Shown here: one piece after another, positions 21,127 through 32,079 of the stretch | Position numbering within the stretch: the stretch's first letter is position 1 | Layout: each line of letters begins with the position of its first letter | From: Podospora comata | Taxonomy: Eukaryota > Ascomycota > Sordariomycetes > Sordariales > Podosporaceae | NCBI GenBank assembly: GCA_017354895.1 | Contig: CP071498.1 | Coordinates: 3,410,001-3,474,000, forward strand | DNA: 64,000 bases | Reading direction: 5' to 3' | The notes under the pieces: model-generated | What the model was told of the DNA's origin: nothing | The model's database searches: none | Seen by the model: the letters and a program-made list of their open reading frames with translations, nothing else | Translations under genes and position numbers: made by a program

Positions 21127-22485
21127 ATGAAAACAAGCAGTTCATCTTTAACCATGCTATCCTCGCTGCAACTTGTGCCCCCAGCTGCTGTAATCCACAG
21201 CGCAGTCCAGGCAGCAGCTCCCCCACTAACACTGGCTCTCACCAGAGCCCTCACCAGCACAACACGCCGTATTGCGTCACAGGCACCAAGAGCGGTACAC
21301 AACTCAACCCCCCGCCTTCACCCCCGCCTTGCAATCCCGCCAACCTCGCACCACCCTCCCAAGATTCCCGGCTACCGCCGCCTCGAAACAACCAACACCC
21401 TCTCCCCCTTCTTCTCCAGCAACCAACCCCCACTGGGCGACCTCCCTTCCTCCACCTCCTCCTGGCGGCCCCCTCCGCCCTCCTCCCTCGACGAGCGCCC
21501 CGTCCTGATCATTGGCGCTGGTTCCATCGGCCGCCGAGTAGCCCTGATATGGGCCTCCAACTCCCGCCCAGTTACCCTCTACGATATCTCCGATGACGCC
21601 CTCAAGTCAGCGACAGAATACCTTACTGATAACCTCGGCGAATATTGCGCTGCGAGAGGTACCCACCCCGGGCATGTCTACACCACCTCCAATATCCGAG
21701 TAGCCACCACCACCGGCCGTCACGAGAGCGCACCTCCGCCATCATGTCCCGCAGAGGAAGCAGAGCTCGAGAGTGGCAGCAAGGGCCCCTGGTTGGCGAT
21801 TGAGTGCCTCCCCGAGAACCTCAGTCTCAAGGTCGATGTTCTTTCGTTGGCCGAGGGCTATCTACCGCTGGATTGCATCATCTGTTCCAACAGCAGCAGT
21901 CTCATGACGTCGGAGATGATCAAGTACGGAGATAATGAACTGCAATATCCGGAGCGGTTGCTGAATACGCACTACTTCATCCCGCCGAGGAATAGGATGG
22001 TGGAGGTTATGTCTTCCTCGAAGACCAACCCCAAGATCTTCCCGTTTTTGACGGACCAGATGGAGAATGTGGGATTGAGACCAATGGTGGTTCCACCTGG
22101 GGTGCAGAGCCCGGGGTTCATCTTCAATAGGATCTGGGGGGCGTGCAAGAGGGAGACATTGGAGGTGCTGAGTGAGGGAGTGGCAAGGCCGGAGGATGTC
22201 GATGCGTTGTTTAGGGATTTCTTCCATGCGGAGAAAGGTCCGTGTGAGAGGATGGATGAGGTTGGGTTGGATACTGTTTACAAGGTTGGGAAGCATAACC
22301 TGGAGAGGAACAGGAATTTGGGGGGTGGAGAGGCGTTGAAGTGGTTGAAGAAGACTTATTTGGATAGGGGAATGAAGGGTGAGAGGACTGGGGATGGGCT
22401 GTATACCAGGGAGGAGAGGGCGGAATTGAAAATGAAGCATAGGTTGGAGAAGTGGAAGGAGGTTGAGGAGACACAGGGAGCGTGA
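21127..22485 (+). CDS. 3-hydroxyacyl-CoA dehydrogenase-like protein
   Basis: Single-exon gene with 453 codons. The first ATG is 21127; a second at 21154 is also possible. About 95 N-terminal residues are rich in Thr, Ser, Pro and Arg, poor in acids, and resemble a mitochondrial targeting extension. Then comes the dinucleotide-binding strand VLIIGAGSIGRRVALIWA (about residues 124-141, GxGxxG). The segments CLPENLSLKVDVL, CSNSSSLMTSEM and THYFIPPRNRMVEV follow, matching the family's Glu/Asn catalytic region. The C-terminal half (PGFIFNRIWGACKRE...) is the 3HCDH helical domain. Expected activity is NAD-dependent oxidation of 3-hydroxyacyl-CoA or a related hydroxy acid; the His of the classic dyad appears as the H of NTHYF. 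Confidence 0.88.
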   Translation: MKTSSSSLTMLSSLQLVPPAAVIHSAVQAAAPPLTLALTRALTSTTRRIASQAPRAVHNSTPRLHPRLAIPPTSHHPPKIPGYRRLETTNTLSPFFSSNQPPLGDLPSSTSSWRPPPPSSLDERPVLIIGAGSIGRRVALIWASNSRPVTLYDISDDALKSATEYLTDNLGEYCAARGTHPGHVYTTSNIRVATTTGRHESAPPPSCPAEEAELESGSKGPWLAIECLPENLSLKVDVLSLAEGYLPLDCIICSNSSSLMTSEMIKYGDNELQYPERLLNTHYFIPPRNRMVEVMSSSKTNPKIFPFLTDQMENVGLRPMVVPPGVQSPGFIFNRIWGACKRETLEVLSEGVARPEDVDALFRDFFHAEKGPCERMDEVGLDTVYKVGKHNLERNRNLGGGEALKWLKKTYLDRGMKGERTGDGLYTREERAELKMKHRLEKWKEVEETQGA

Positions 22486-22863
22486 GGGATGGAGATAATA
22501 TCAGAAACGGCAAAAAGCATGCTATTGACGATGCGCTTGCCATGAAAGTAGGGGTGATGAAAGAAGACAACGGATCTTTTTTTTCTCGGGTCATCATCTA
22601 TCCGATTGACTCCCAGATGTACAGATTCAGATTAAAAGCCTTGGAAGGACCCCTCACCAAGAGTAGATCTACTGCAGGCAGCAGCAGGACAACAGCGAAT
22701 CGCATTAGTCGCATTCATGGTTCTACTGCATGTCATTTGAAAGGCGCGTTGAGCCCTTCGCGTCATGATCGTCGACGCGTATAAATTTCAGGCTGTCTGA
22801 GCCACATCGCAACGTGGTTTTGCTAATCATCATAACATCCCCAAGAAGCTCAACAAGTGCATC

Positions 22864-23412
22864 ATGAGTTCCGAATCCAAGACCTTCCCTTTCCCAATTC
22901 CGACCTCGATCACGGGAGGTTGCCTCTGCGGCTCGGTCCGCTACCGCGTCACCTTCCCACCTGACCACGACTTCCTCCGCTTCTCACAAACCTGCCAATG
23001 CACCCAATGCCGAAAGCAAACGGGCTCTCTCTTCTTTGCTGAGCATGTCATTGCTCCAGCTTCCACCGCCTTCACCTTGACTAATAAAGAGAATCCCACT
23101 CTCAAGCATTACAGCACCAGTCCAAAGGCATACAGATGGTTTTGCTCAAACTGTGGCTCGTTTCTCTATTGGCAGCCGCTCGACAACGAGAAGGATTACA
23201 TCTGCTTGGCGGTGGGGAGCATCGATCAGGTGTATCTTGTGGGTGGTGAGAATGATGAAGGTGTGCCGAAGGAGGGATATGGGCTGGCGCTTGTGGGTGG
23301 GGGAGGCGAGCATCTCTTTTGCCAGAATGAGATCAAGGGCGTGACGGATGATATTCCGCTGTTGGGCAGAAAGAGAGGGACGAGAGTTATGGATGGGGGT
23401 GAGTCGGCCTAG
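22864..23412 (+). CDS. GFA/CENP-V zinc-domain protein
   Basis: Intronless, 182 residues. The Cys pattern of the glutathione-dependent formaldehyde-activating family is present: GGCLCGSVRYRV near residue 20, CQCTQCRKQTG near 55, and CSNCGSFLYW near 97. This supplies the structural and catalytic zinc sites. Family members add glutathione to formaldehyde or act as S-adduct lyases on glutathione conjugates, so a detoxification role is possible, but many fungal paralogues have no known substrate. It lies 380 bp after the dehydrogenase-like gene in the same direction; no functional link is implied. Confidence 0.92.
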   Translation: MSSESKTFPFPIPTSITGGCLCGSVRYRVTFPPDHDFLRFSQTCQCTQCRKQTGSLFFAEHVIAPASTAFTLTNKENPTLKHYSTSPKAYRWFCSNCGSFLYWQPLDNEKDYICLAVGSIDQVYLVGGENDEGVPKEGYGLALVGGGGEHLFCQNEIKGVTDDIPLLGRKRGTRVMDGGESA

Positions 23413-23686
23413 AGGGATATCCTTCACTCGGATGCTTGTACAGCAGCCATATTTTATGTAGTGTGATGTTAGGTTCCCTCCATGTTATTCAAACTGGTCA
23501 GACACAAAACTATTGATTATATAAGAGCCATCCATTGCGCTTACTATAAAACTTCTTGCTCTTTCCAAAAATCCCATCCCAATCCTTACTCTTTCCAAAA
23601 AATGACACACCCCCACGAAGACAATGGTTCGTTCCTGCCTTATTTTCAACAAGCACCTTCTTCCCTTCATCTTTCTTCTCACATGA

Positions 23687-24676
23687 TCATTGCAATGGCG
23701 GAATATCCGACAACCTCTGCCTCCTCCGTGGCTCCGAGCCTTCTGAATGGTCATGATCGTTATCGTACCCATTGCCATACCCATTGCTGTTATTCTCCGG
23801 TTGCGATGTCGCCTCCTCGCACTCCTTCGCGGCATTATACTTTTTGAAAGCAACCTGCACCAACAATCCGACCTCCTTCCTGTCCCTCCCAATCACCCCC
23901 ACCGACAACAACGCCTCCGTCTGCTCGATCCAGTCCTGCAGCTTTCGAAACTCGGCCACTTGATGCCTCAACCTCTCTGGCAATCCCTGCCCCTTCAACA
24001 GCGCCAACACACCCGCGATCACGGTGTTCACCGCCCCCAAAACCGTAATCAGTATCGTGTGCTCTCCCGCCGATGGCCCAAGCGCAGTCAACGACGCGCC
24101 AACGATGATCTGGAAGAAATGCGAGGCGTACACTATAAGATTCACAAGTCTGGAGATCATCTTCTTGTTGCGCTGGGCGCGCATGGCGGCTGCGTACATG
24201 CCCATGGCGGACTTGCGGCCCTCTTCCAGGGAGCGGCAGTCGGTTGAGCCTGGGAGGGTGGAATTGATGCCGACGGCACGACGGAAGATGACGAGGTTCT
24301 CATCGTTTGTACGACGGATGGGGAGGCCGGCGGGTTGGCCCCAGGAAAGGTCGGTGTCGGATTTTAAGACGGTTGGGGTTGATTTCTTGGCGGGGGGATT
24401 CTTGGTGAGGCCCCTATTTTGCTCTTCAGGGGGTTGCGATGTTGATAGTGCATTGTTGGGATTTTTTGGTGCTTGGTCGAAGGTGTCTGGCTGTGCCTGG
24501 GAATTTGAGCCGGCACCTTTCAAAGGGTCATTATCTTGTGATGGCAACGGCATCTTTGATGTTGAAGGTGTGTTGTTTTGATGAGGCTGACCCAAAAGTG
24601 GGGAGGTCTCGTCATAGTCTTGTTTATCGTCGTCGTCGACAGGGGTCTCAGTGGAGCCACTTGGTTTAGACATCAT
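23687..24676 (-). CDS. fungal SLATT-domain two-TM membrane protein
   Basis: Intronless, 329 residues. About 110 disordered, Ser/Pro/Gln-rich residues precede the domain, which begins at PIRRTNDENLVIFRRAVGIN. After a helical region (GRKSAMGMYAAAMRAQRNKK) come two transmembrane segments, LVNLIVYASHFFQIIVGASL and TILITVLGAVNTVIAGVLAL. An amphipathic helical tail (LPERLRHQVAEFRKLQDWIEQ) follows. This layout matches the fungal branch of SLATT (SMODS- and SLOG-associating 2TM effector) domains, which in bacteria serve as pore-forming effectors of nucleotide-signalling defence systems. In fungi the role is unknown. The tail is acidic, His- and Asn-rich. It is convergent with the GFA gene. Confidence 0.85.
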   Translation of the reverse strand: MMSKPSGSTETPVDDDDKQDYDETSPLLGQPHQNNTPSTSKMPLPSQDNDPLKGAGSNSQAQPDTFDQAPKNPNNALSTSQPPEEQNRGLTKNPPAKKSTPTVLKSDTDLSWGQPAGLPIRRTNDENLVIFRRAVGINSTLPGSTDCRSLEEGRKSAMGMYAAAMRAQRNKKMISRLVNLIVYASHFFQIIVGASLTALGPSAGEHTILITVLGAVNTVIAGVLALLKGQGLPERLRHQVAEFRKLQDWIEQTEALLSVGVIGRDRKEVGLLVQVAFKKYNAAKECEEATSQPENNSNGYGNGYDNDHDHSEGSEPRRRQRLSDIPPLQ

Positions 24677-25619
24677 CGATGTCTAAAAGGGGTTTAGGTG
24701 GTGGATTTCAATGCTGGGTTGGCTTTATATCACACTGTCTAGTCGGCACGTACACCGAACTCTGTTATTTGTGGCGAAAACGTCAAACTGCAGATTCGAT
24801 GATGGCTGTTGGTGACAAGAAGGAAGACGCAGGGGCTTTCTGCATGCGACATGGCGCTTTATAGAGTCCGAACGAGGCATTGGGAGAGCAGGCCAGAGGC
24901 ACAACCATGGCAGGCTGGGAGGATCGACATCTTTCTAGGCTCGGAAGTGGCTGGTGTTATCAGGTTCAGCCCTACTTGGTGTTGTGCTATTTAATCTAGT
25001 TTGATGCAGCCTAGTGTCACCCGATGACATACGGCCATACAAAAGTCGTCGATAAGATTCAGCTACGCCTCGGAATCAGAGTCAGGAGGTGTCTGAAAGC
25101 CACCCGTGGGAAGGATTCCCGATTTGCAAATCGGCACGGTTTTTAGCACATGCAACCCTGAGGCGTCGGCAGACACCATCTGCCGTCTTCAGTGTCCAAT
25201 CAGCAACTACCACACTGTGTCGCATGCTGACACCTTGGTGTCTCGGGTTGCCCGAACCGATGTCTGAAGGTTTGTGCAACGACGGCTGAGATGGCGACCA
25301 CAGCACCCCAAGCAGACAACCGCCGAGTTGTGTGTAGCGTCCTTCCTGGTCTGCTCTGACTTCTGGTCCAGGATCGTCATTGATATACACAGTTCACATC
25401 TTTAACAACAATATCAAAACGGCATCATGGCTGAATGCAATGCAAGTAGTATAATCCCACCCTCGACTGGTTAGATGGACATTAACCAAGACAATCTCTT
25501 CAGCGTATGCTGTTCATAACTTACGCAAACCTCAGCTTGATTTTCTATCCAAAACACACCACCCCAGTGGCATCGAGGCCAAGATGACCCAAAATATCTT
25601 GATAAAGAGACTACGAACC
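24677..25619. other. intergenic region with a 16-bp perfect palindrome
   Basis: No supported gene. CCGATTTGCAAATCGG at 25119-25134 is a perfect palindrome that could be a dimeric regulator site or chance. Confidence 0.4.
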
Positions 25620-26707
25620 TTAAAGCGCCGCCTTCCTCCCCTTGCTAAACTTCCTCCCCGCCTCTAACACCAATACCGTCTGCTGCGCGACCACCAATAA
25701 CTCCATGTTCTCATCCGCAATAACCACATCGACATCCATCCTCCCCTTTTCCAACATTTTCGCCGTTGTCCGAATCAAGAACCACCCGTTTCCCCTGTTC
25801 GGATCCACCCGTTTCTTGAGCTCAACATCCAATGTCACAGTATTACTAAACGCCTCCGCCTTCATCGCATCCTTGAGCAAATTCCTCACCACCGCCGGCC
25901 TGCGCTTGTTTCTTATGTCTGCACTTTCCCAAGCCACCATCCTGGATTGTATCCCATGTGGATCATACGCACCACCAGTGCGCATTAACATGTCCGACAT
26001 ACTGGGCAGTGCATCCGCCAGGAACGTCAACAGGGTGTTATCCACCCCGCCTTCGTGATCGGGAGAGTACTCCTCGTTGTCATTGTTTGCATAAAGTAAT
26101 TTATACCACCCGTCATGAACTCCGTTTGTCGTGTGGCCTTGCCGTGGCGCAAGGATGAGCATCCGGTCTGTGAACGGTAAGAACTCCCCTTTTATCCTGC
26201 CCATTACCCAGTTGGGGTCTTTTTGGTTGGATTCTACTGCTTTGAAATTGGGGAGTGGGTTGGGAGGGGGGAGGAGGGTCCATTCTGAAGGTGAGGAGGG
26301 CCGAGGGGGGTGTTGAAGTTGATGGCCGTGGCGATGGCGAGGATCTTGAGATTGGAAGATTGGGTGAGGGTGGCTTGGAGGGTTGTGCTTGTTGCGCCGG
26401 TGCGGAGGGTGGTGATGGTTATGGTGGAGGCTTCGCGGGTGCAAGGGCGGAGGAATTTGAGGTGGATTTGAGGATGTCGGGGTGGGGGTGTGGGCGAGAT
26501 GGGTGGTGAGGGCGGAATAGATTCCGGCGGCGGTGCAGCCGCCGTGGAGGGCTGGGTGTGATGGTTAGCCTTTTGAGAGGGAAGGATGGGATAAGGAGAA
26601 GAAATACTGATACCAAAGGCCCAGTCGGTGTGCCAGTCGCAGGTGTAAGTGTTGTCTGGCCCCTGGACTTTTTGAAGGTTGATTTGCTTGTGGAGTGTTT
26701 TCGCCAT
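25620..26707 (-). CDS. acyl-CoA thioesterase family protein (TesB-like) with two offsetting frame breaks
   Basis: Exon 1 26707-26614 (MAKTLHKQINLQKV...DWAFG) is joined across a 62 bp intron to ALHGGCTAAGIYSAL, the N-terminal hot-dog region. The family-like middle part (HLKFLRPCTREASTITI, LQATLTQSSNL) lies in a different frame for about 55-60 codons. The remainder (WTLLPPPNPLPNF, DPNWVMG, DGWYKLLY and GGVDNTLLTFLADALPSM onward) returns to the first frame and runs to the stop at 25620. The shifts are near G-runs at 26479-26488 and 26298-26310. No GT dinucleotide occurs in those stretches on the coding strand, so introns cannot explain them. Expected role: hydrolysis of acyl-CoA thioesters. Confidence 0.78.
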
Positions 26708-27740
26708 TTTCTGTTATGGCTTTCTTTCTTTTGAGTGATGGAAGAAAGGCCGGTCGGGACTCAAATAAGCTTGTGTTTGTTTTATCACAATTTTTCCCCG
26801 GGGGGCCACACCACGCTTATATAGGTACTTTGTGAACTTCCGGTGTGCCTTCCGGAATTAGGACACATTTTTCCACACAACGGTCTGTTGGTAGCCTCAT
26901 GTAACCTTGACCGGCCTGAAGGGTGTAACAGGACATCCCGGCCCAATAACATCCCCACATCAAATCGACATGCAGACTTCACATGGGAAAGACGACTCTG
27001 AACCTCAGCCCTAAACTGGTTCGAGGTGGGAGCTTTTTTGGGACAAATGTGGTGATTTGTTTACTTGCGTAGGTAAACCGACCCCTTAAAAGCCCCTGGC
27101 GTTTGCCAAGGGATCTGACAACACGGGTAAGGATGTGGGTGGTAAGTGTTTTTGACTTCAATGTCTTTGCGGTGCTGCTTGCTGGCGATTGGAGTTTTTA
27201 GAAATGAAAAGAAGAAGTAAGATGGTTGTATGCCATTCTTTCTCGTACCTATCTGAGCAGTGCAGTTGCTGGTGTGCAGGCTGTCCTATTGGCCTGAATA
27301 CCTGTTTACAAAGGTATCAACGACGATGAAGCGGAGATTTAAAATGTCAGGAGTCTATTCTCCGTCGTATCAAGTACGAAAACAGTAGTGGTAGAAATAT
27401 GCAGTCACTCCGGGGCTTTGGGCGATCAGATGGCTGTTGGAAGTCATTTTCCTCACCCACAACGTGACCTGGTAAGGTGATTGAGGGACTGAGAGGGGAC
27501 GAAGAGGAATTTCACGCTATGTGTGGTGTAATTCGCCGTGGGAGTGAACTTGCATATAGGCACGTGGGCTGAAAGGTAGGCGGCTGCAAGCCCTTTAATT
27601 TTGCAAGTACAAACAAGTATGTGCTCCTCCTATCCACTTCTAACCCTCAACCCTCTTGCCGGTTACAGCCTTTCGGCAGCTCTCTATCCATCTGCAATCA
27701 CCAACCCCCACGGCTTCCGACTTCCATTCAACCCACACCA
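26708..27740. other. intergenic region
   Basis: Shared upstream region of the thioesterase (minus) and the small secreted protein gene (plus). No coding signal; the start codon of the latter was not found here. Confidence 0.45.
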
Positions 27741-28473
27741 CTAAAAAAGTTCTCGAAGGCAGTTCTGCTGTGTAGCACTTTGTTACTCACTTTCAGCGGC
27801 GTAAGCAAACGAAGGAAAACCCGATATACGACATGGTAACATGACTAACCTGATTCTTCACAGATTGCCTGTGCCGGCCGTCCCTTAAGCAACTACACCA
27901 TCGTCGATGTTCAATGGGACTTACCCATCCAGCCCGGCAACGCTTCCTCTGACACCATCTCTGTCAACGGAACAACCGAGAACGCGATTGATGAAATGAA
28001 ATACCTCCATCTCGGCCAGAACCAAACCTTCCAAAACTACCTACGAGCCCTTGCTCAAGCCAACACCGCTCAAGACACGGAAGACGCGACGGGGTGGGAC
28101 TGCGACATCGAGGGTGTCGGATGCCAAGCATGGGCTCCAGAAAAAGGTATTACTTACCTCCGTGGAGTCGAGGGCAACCCCAAAAATGGCCCTGGGCCAA
28201 ACGAGTGTGGGCGTGTTAGCTGCGGGTATGGGGCTGCTATTCATTGGTGCAATGAGGTACGGTGGCTACTTGATACTGGCGTTTGAGATGTCTGAGATAC
28301 CTAACGGATCGATGTAGAATGGCTTTGAGAAAGAAGTCACCTGGGATGGTATTGCGGATGGGGCGGAGGATTTGAAGGGATTGTGTGGGACACATAGGCG
28401 TTGGTCAACGGTGAAGGTCAGGGTTTATTTCAAGGATAATTGGAATGTGGTCGTGGTGGAGAATGATTGCTGA
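27741..28473 (+). CDS. small Cys-containing secreted protein, start codon not found
   Basis: Three exons: a hydrophobic leader ending AVLLCSTLLLTFSG at 27800, then 27864-28256 and 28318-28473, with introns of 63 and 61 bp, all phase 0. The mature part reads IACAGRPLSNYTIVDVQWDL, continues through GPGPNECGRVSCGYGAAIHW, and ends WNVVVVENDC. It is clearly paralogous to the gene at 28795-29530, with the same intron positions and identical last-exon length. The leader frame has no in-frame ATG, so the coordinate given is only where similarity begins. Either the start was lost, a short upstream exon exists, or the sequence has an error. Family role unknown; secretion is inferred from the leader. 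Confidence 0.65.
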
Positions 28474-28794
28474 AGGGGGCTCAGGGCAATCTTAAGCCTC
28501 GATGCTGGACTAAGGGTTCGCAAGTTGGAGTGGAAAGGTTGCTGCGCTGGAGACATATGGGAGTCTCTTGATTATATGTCAGCCTTTTTCACCTCTCTTG
28601 TAACAGGCATACAACAAAACCGTGAAAGTAAAAGGCTCAAGAACTCGGTATTCCTCATTTCATCGCCAGGATGACGCAGCGACGGCCATCATCAAGTCTC
28701 TACCTACTACCCCTCCAGCCAAGCTATCCCTTTGAGATATGAAAGCCGACTTTCATGTTCCGGGTGACCCTAGCCGAATGTTCCCGCCACTTCT

Positions 28795-29530
28795 CTAGCA
28801 AGGATCACGGCGGACGATGACGTTCCATTTGCTCTTGTAGAAAGCCTGACCCTTGACGTCCTTCAACGAACTGCCCGACCTGCAGTTATCAACTATCACC
28901 TGGGCTCCGTCGGCAATCTTCCCCCAAGTAATCTCCTTGGCAGCGTTATTCTGTTCAAATTAGCTCTCCACTCATTGAGGGGTAATTGAGTGAACCGGGA
29001 AGGGACGTACATCATTGCACCACCAGATAGCAGCATTGTGGCTGCAGCTGACACGACCGCAGTTGCCCGGCCCGGGCCCGTTCTTGGGCTTGGTGCCGCC
29101 CTCCAACCCCCGGAGGTAGTCGATGCCCGTAAGAATATAGGAGATGATGCAAGATGTTCCAAAGTTGCAATTGTAGCTCTCGAGCTCATCTAACGCGGCG
29201 CCGACCACGGAGCCGTCAGCCCGCGGTGAAATCTGGCTCTGAAATCTCTCGTTCCAGCCAGGATACAGGGCATCCATCTGGGCAATGGCTTGCTGGACAG
29301 TGCCGGTGACGGTGACAGTGCCGTTGCTGGCATCTCCGGGGGTGATGGGCATGTCCCATTGGAGTTCGACGATGGTGTAATTGGTCGCAGGGTCTGCATC
29401 TGCACAAGCAAGCTGTGGAGATGTTAGCAAGGCTGTTCGTGTCCTTAAGAAGAGCGTGTAGCAGGGGACTAACGCCAGCGAAGCTGAGAAGCAAGCTGCC
29501 GCAAAGGAAGGTGATGAGATTTGTCAACAT
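28795..29530 (-). CDS. small secreted Cys-containing protein, paralogue of its convergent neighbour
   Basis: Exons 29530-29474, 29412-29011 and 28950-28795, with introns of 61 and 60 bp, giving 204 residues. Signal peptide MLTNLITFLCGSLLLSFAG. Shared features with the neighbour are LACADADPATNYTIVELQWD, then DYLRGLEGG, GPGPGNCGRVSCSHNAAIWW, ITWGKIADGAQVIVDNC and the end WNVIVRRDPC. The three conserved Cys of the C-terminal half probably form disulfides. The two genes lie tail to tail, 320 bp apart, so they arose by an inverted duplication. The GRVSC...WWCND...NVIVR pattern recurs in fungal secreted proteins of unknown function (recollection, not searched). An extracellular or effector-like role is only a guess. 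Confidence 0.82.
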
Positions 29531-30170
29531 TGTGGGTTGTGGTATGGATGGGCGGCGTGAGTATAGACTGGTTGATGGGAAAAGTGGTTGATGGGAGAGG
29601 AAGAGTTATGTGGTAATAGAGGACCTAGGGACCCTATATACCTACCTATCCATTGATATAGATGATTACACCAGGTGCCTTCCAAGTCTTCACCGCCTTG
29701 TGGCTACCGAAGAGCAGGATAAGAGCCACATAAAGACGGAGTCGTTTTTGCTGAAGACGAGTCGGGACAAGTTGACGCCTGGATGGGTATAACCAATGAT
29801 CTTGCCACAAAGACACCATCTCATTTCCCAGGCCTAGGTGGATGACGCTTTTTCGACAATCAGCCTTCTTTTTACTCGGTCTCGTGCACTGAAATATCAG
29901 TCTCCTGACTTCTTGAAATTCCGCTAACCAATCAAGCGGTCAGTCTATTCGCTCTGAGTTGCTCTGTGGGCAGCTGGCAACGATCGGAGCGATAGTCAGG
30001 TAGCTAAGGAGAGATATCCACTAAACTGCTGCCCTCGCACAGATTGGGCACAGATTCCTGTCTACGTACATCTTGTCGATCAATTGTTTCCGACTTCACA
30101 GAGAATTCTTTTCATTACGAATTACCATCTATCAACACCTCCTCGTGCCTACCGATAATCAAACTGGGCA
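29531..30170. other. intergenic region
   Basis: Upstream of the secreted protein gene and downstream of the transporter gene. No supported gene seen. Confidence 0.5.
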
Positions 30171-32079
30171 TCAAATAATTTCGCTCGCCTTCTTCTCAAT
30201 ATGCGGCTCCGACCCATCATCGCTAGTACAGTAACTCTTCTTGGAGCTTTCCTTGAAAACAGGCGCATCAAGAATCTCCTCCTGATCCCTTCGCCCCTTC
30301 AACTCCACCGGCTCATCCTCATCCAGCTTCTCCTCCGAGATCATCTTTGGGTTGAACGCCAGTGCTCCCTTGGGGACAAATGTCGCCGCGAACACCAAGA
30401 CACTGATGATTGTCATCTGCATACCAGCAGTGAACATCAGCCCCTCACGAATGTTACCCCCGTCTGTCCCTCCGGACTCATTGTACACTCGATCTAGATA
30501 CCGCCCAAGCAAGGTGCCCGAGATGGCGTATGTGACGATATAGAACGAGTACAAGAACGCCATGACGGCGCCGAGGGCTGAGACGTTCTTGTTCTTGGAC
30601 TCTAGCCGAGAGAGGGACGCCTGAATATACGCAGCAAGCGACACATCACCAGCTGCCCAGCCAAACGAGATGGGGGCAAACGTCGCCGCCACGATCCATG
30701 CCTGCCCAACATCATCGACCGGTGGCCTCCAGAACGGGATGTACCAGACGATCAACAACATGATGGCGTCCAATCGAAGCCATGGCATGGGTGTCTGGAT
30801 GGTATTCGTAAGGAGCAACACAGCCAACGCACCCAACAGTTCACCCAAGTTGGAACCGCCGACCATAATCTGCGACCAGGCCGAGTGCCCGAGATAGCGT
30901 CTAGCAACCTGGGGTGCGATGCCGTTCTCGAGATATCGATGTGCGTAAAGAGCGACGGCATAGCCTGGGACCAACCAGATGAACTTCCGCGAGGTGAAGA
31001 GAATTCTGCCGCCGACCCAGATAGACTCGCCGAACAGAAACAGGCCACGGAATGCCGCCTTCCAGTAGGCCGGCTTCTCGTGTTGGTGGAGGGTCGACTT
31101 TCGCCGCTTGAAATCCAGCTCACTGATGAAGTACCAAATGGTGGCGCAAAATGTGAAGCAGACGGGTGTGACAATGAATGCCTTGTTGTTGCCGAGTTGA
31201 GGGATAATGACCAGTGCTGTGATAAAGGCACCTGCTGTACCTGTGATTTCGTAGAAGATGTGGACCTGAAGAGGTTTCAGCTTTTGTATCCCAACAGAGA
31301 TGGTAGGAGAGGCTAACAATGGAGTCCATCTTTCTCAGCTTTTGCACATGGCCGCCGACGATATCTCTTGGGATGACTCTTCGGATCAGTTCCACCATAC
31401 CATAGGCAATACCACTGATACAGTAGACTGGGATCATGGCATCGGTGTTGTAGCTAGCCATTGTCAGTGTGGGCTAGGTCACCGTTGGAAGTCATGTCAA
31501 AACTCACTCCCCGTAGTATGACCAGTCATTTTTAGGGTGGTTCTCTCGGTCTGGACATCCTCTAGTCAGTCAACTGTGCTGATTCACGATCTGGAAAGCA
31601 GAGCACTCACAAGCAGCTGGCATAAAAGTTCCACCCGTTGCAGCGTCGATGATGAGGAGCAACGCCGAGCAAAGTCCAAACACTAACACAGCGCAGGCAA
31701 GGACATTCTTGGTCGGGTATCTCTTCACCAATGGACCGATGAGAATACTACCAATACATTGGCAGGCCTGATTCAACCCCGTCAGAAGACCGACACGCTC
31801 GAAGGTTCGGCTTGGCCGTCCACTCTGTATTGATTCGTAGTCGTATCGATTGGTGGCCAACGCCACTACTGAACCGTTGAAGGCCTCGAGCCCGAACTTG
31901 TAGATCATAATGCCGGCAATGTAGATGGCGATGTTGCGGCGTTCTTGTGGGGTGAAGGCCCGGAGGCCATCTTTGAAATCCGCAACATAGCCCATGATGG
32001 CGATATCTGCCGCCGTGCAGTCACCGTCAAAAACAAGAGGATGATTAAAGAGAACAAAGATTTGGTCCATGCAAGGCAT
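30171..32079 (-). CDS. major facilitator superfamily transporter
   Basis: Four exons, 32079-31611, 31550-31508, 31453-31318 and 31265-30171, with introns of 60, 54 and 52 bp, giving 580 residues. The chain alternates hydrophobic segments (IAIYIAGIMIYKFGLEAF, VLACAVLVFGLCSALLLII, MIPVYCISGIAYGMVEL, GAFITALVIIPQLG, FIWLVPGYAVALYA, GGSNLGELLGALAVLLL, MAFLYSFYIVTYAISGTL, MQMTIISVLVFAATFVPKG) consistent with about 12 helices. LLTGLNQACQCIGSILIGPLV resembles an MFS helix 2 region. The C-terminal tail of about 60 residues is charged and cytosolic. Substrate not identifiable; an Atg22-like vacuolar efflux carrier is an alternative. ATG 32070 is an alternative start. Confidence 0.88.

Noticed and set aside
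24024-24581. 185-codon plus-strand frame inside the SLATT gene
   Set aside because: Pure antisense shadow of a well-supported gene.
25119-25134. 16-bp palindrome CCGATTTGCAAATCGG as a definite regulator site
   Set aside because: Single occurrence far from a gene start; kept only as a note.
26281-26530. Introns as the explanation for the thioesterase frame changes
   Set aside because: The coding strand has no GT donor in either transition region.
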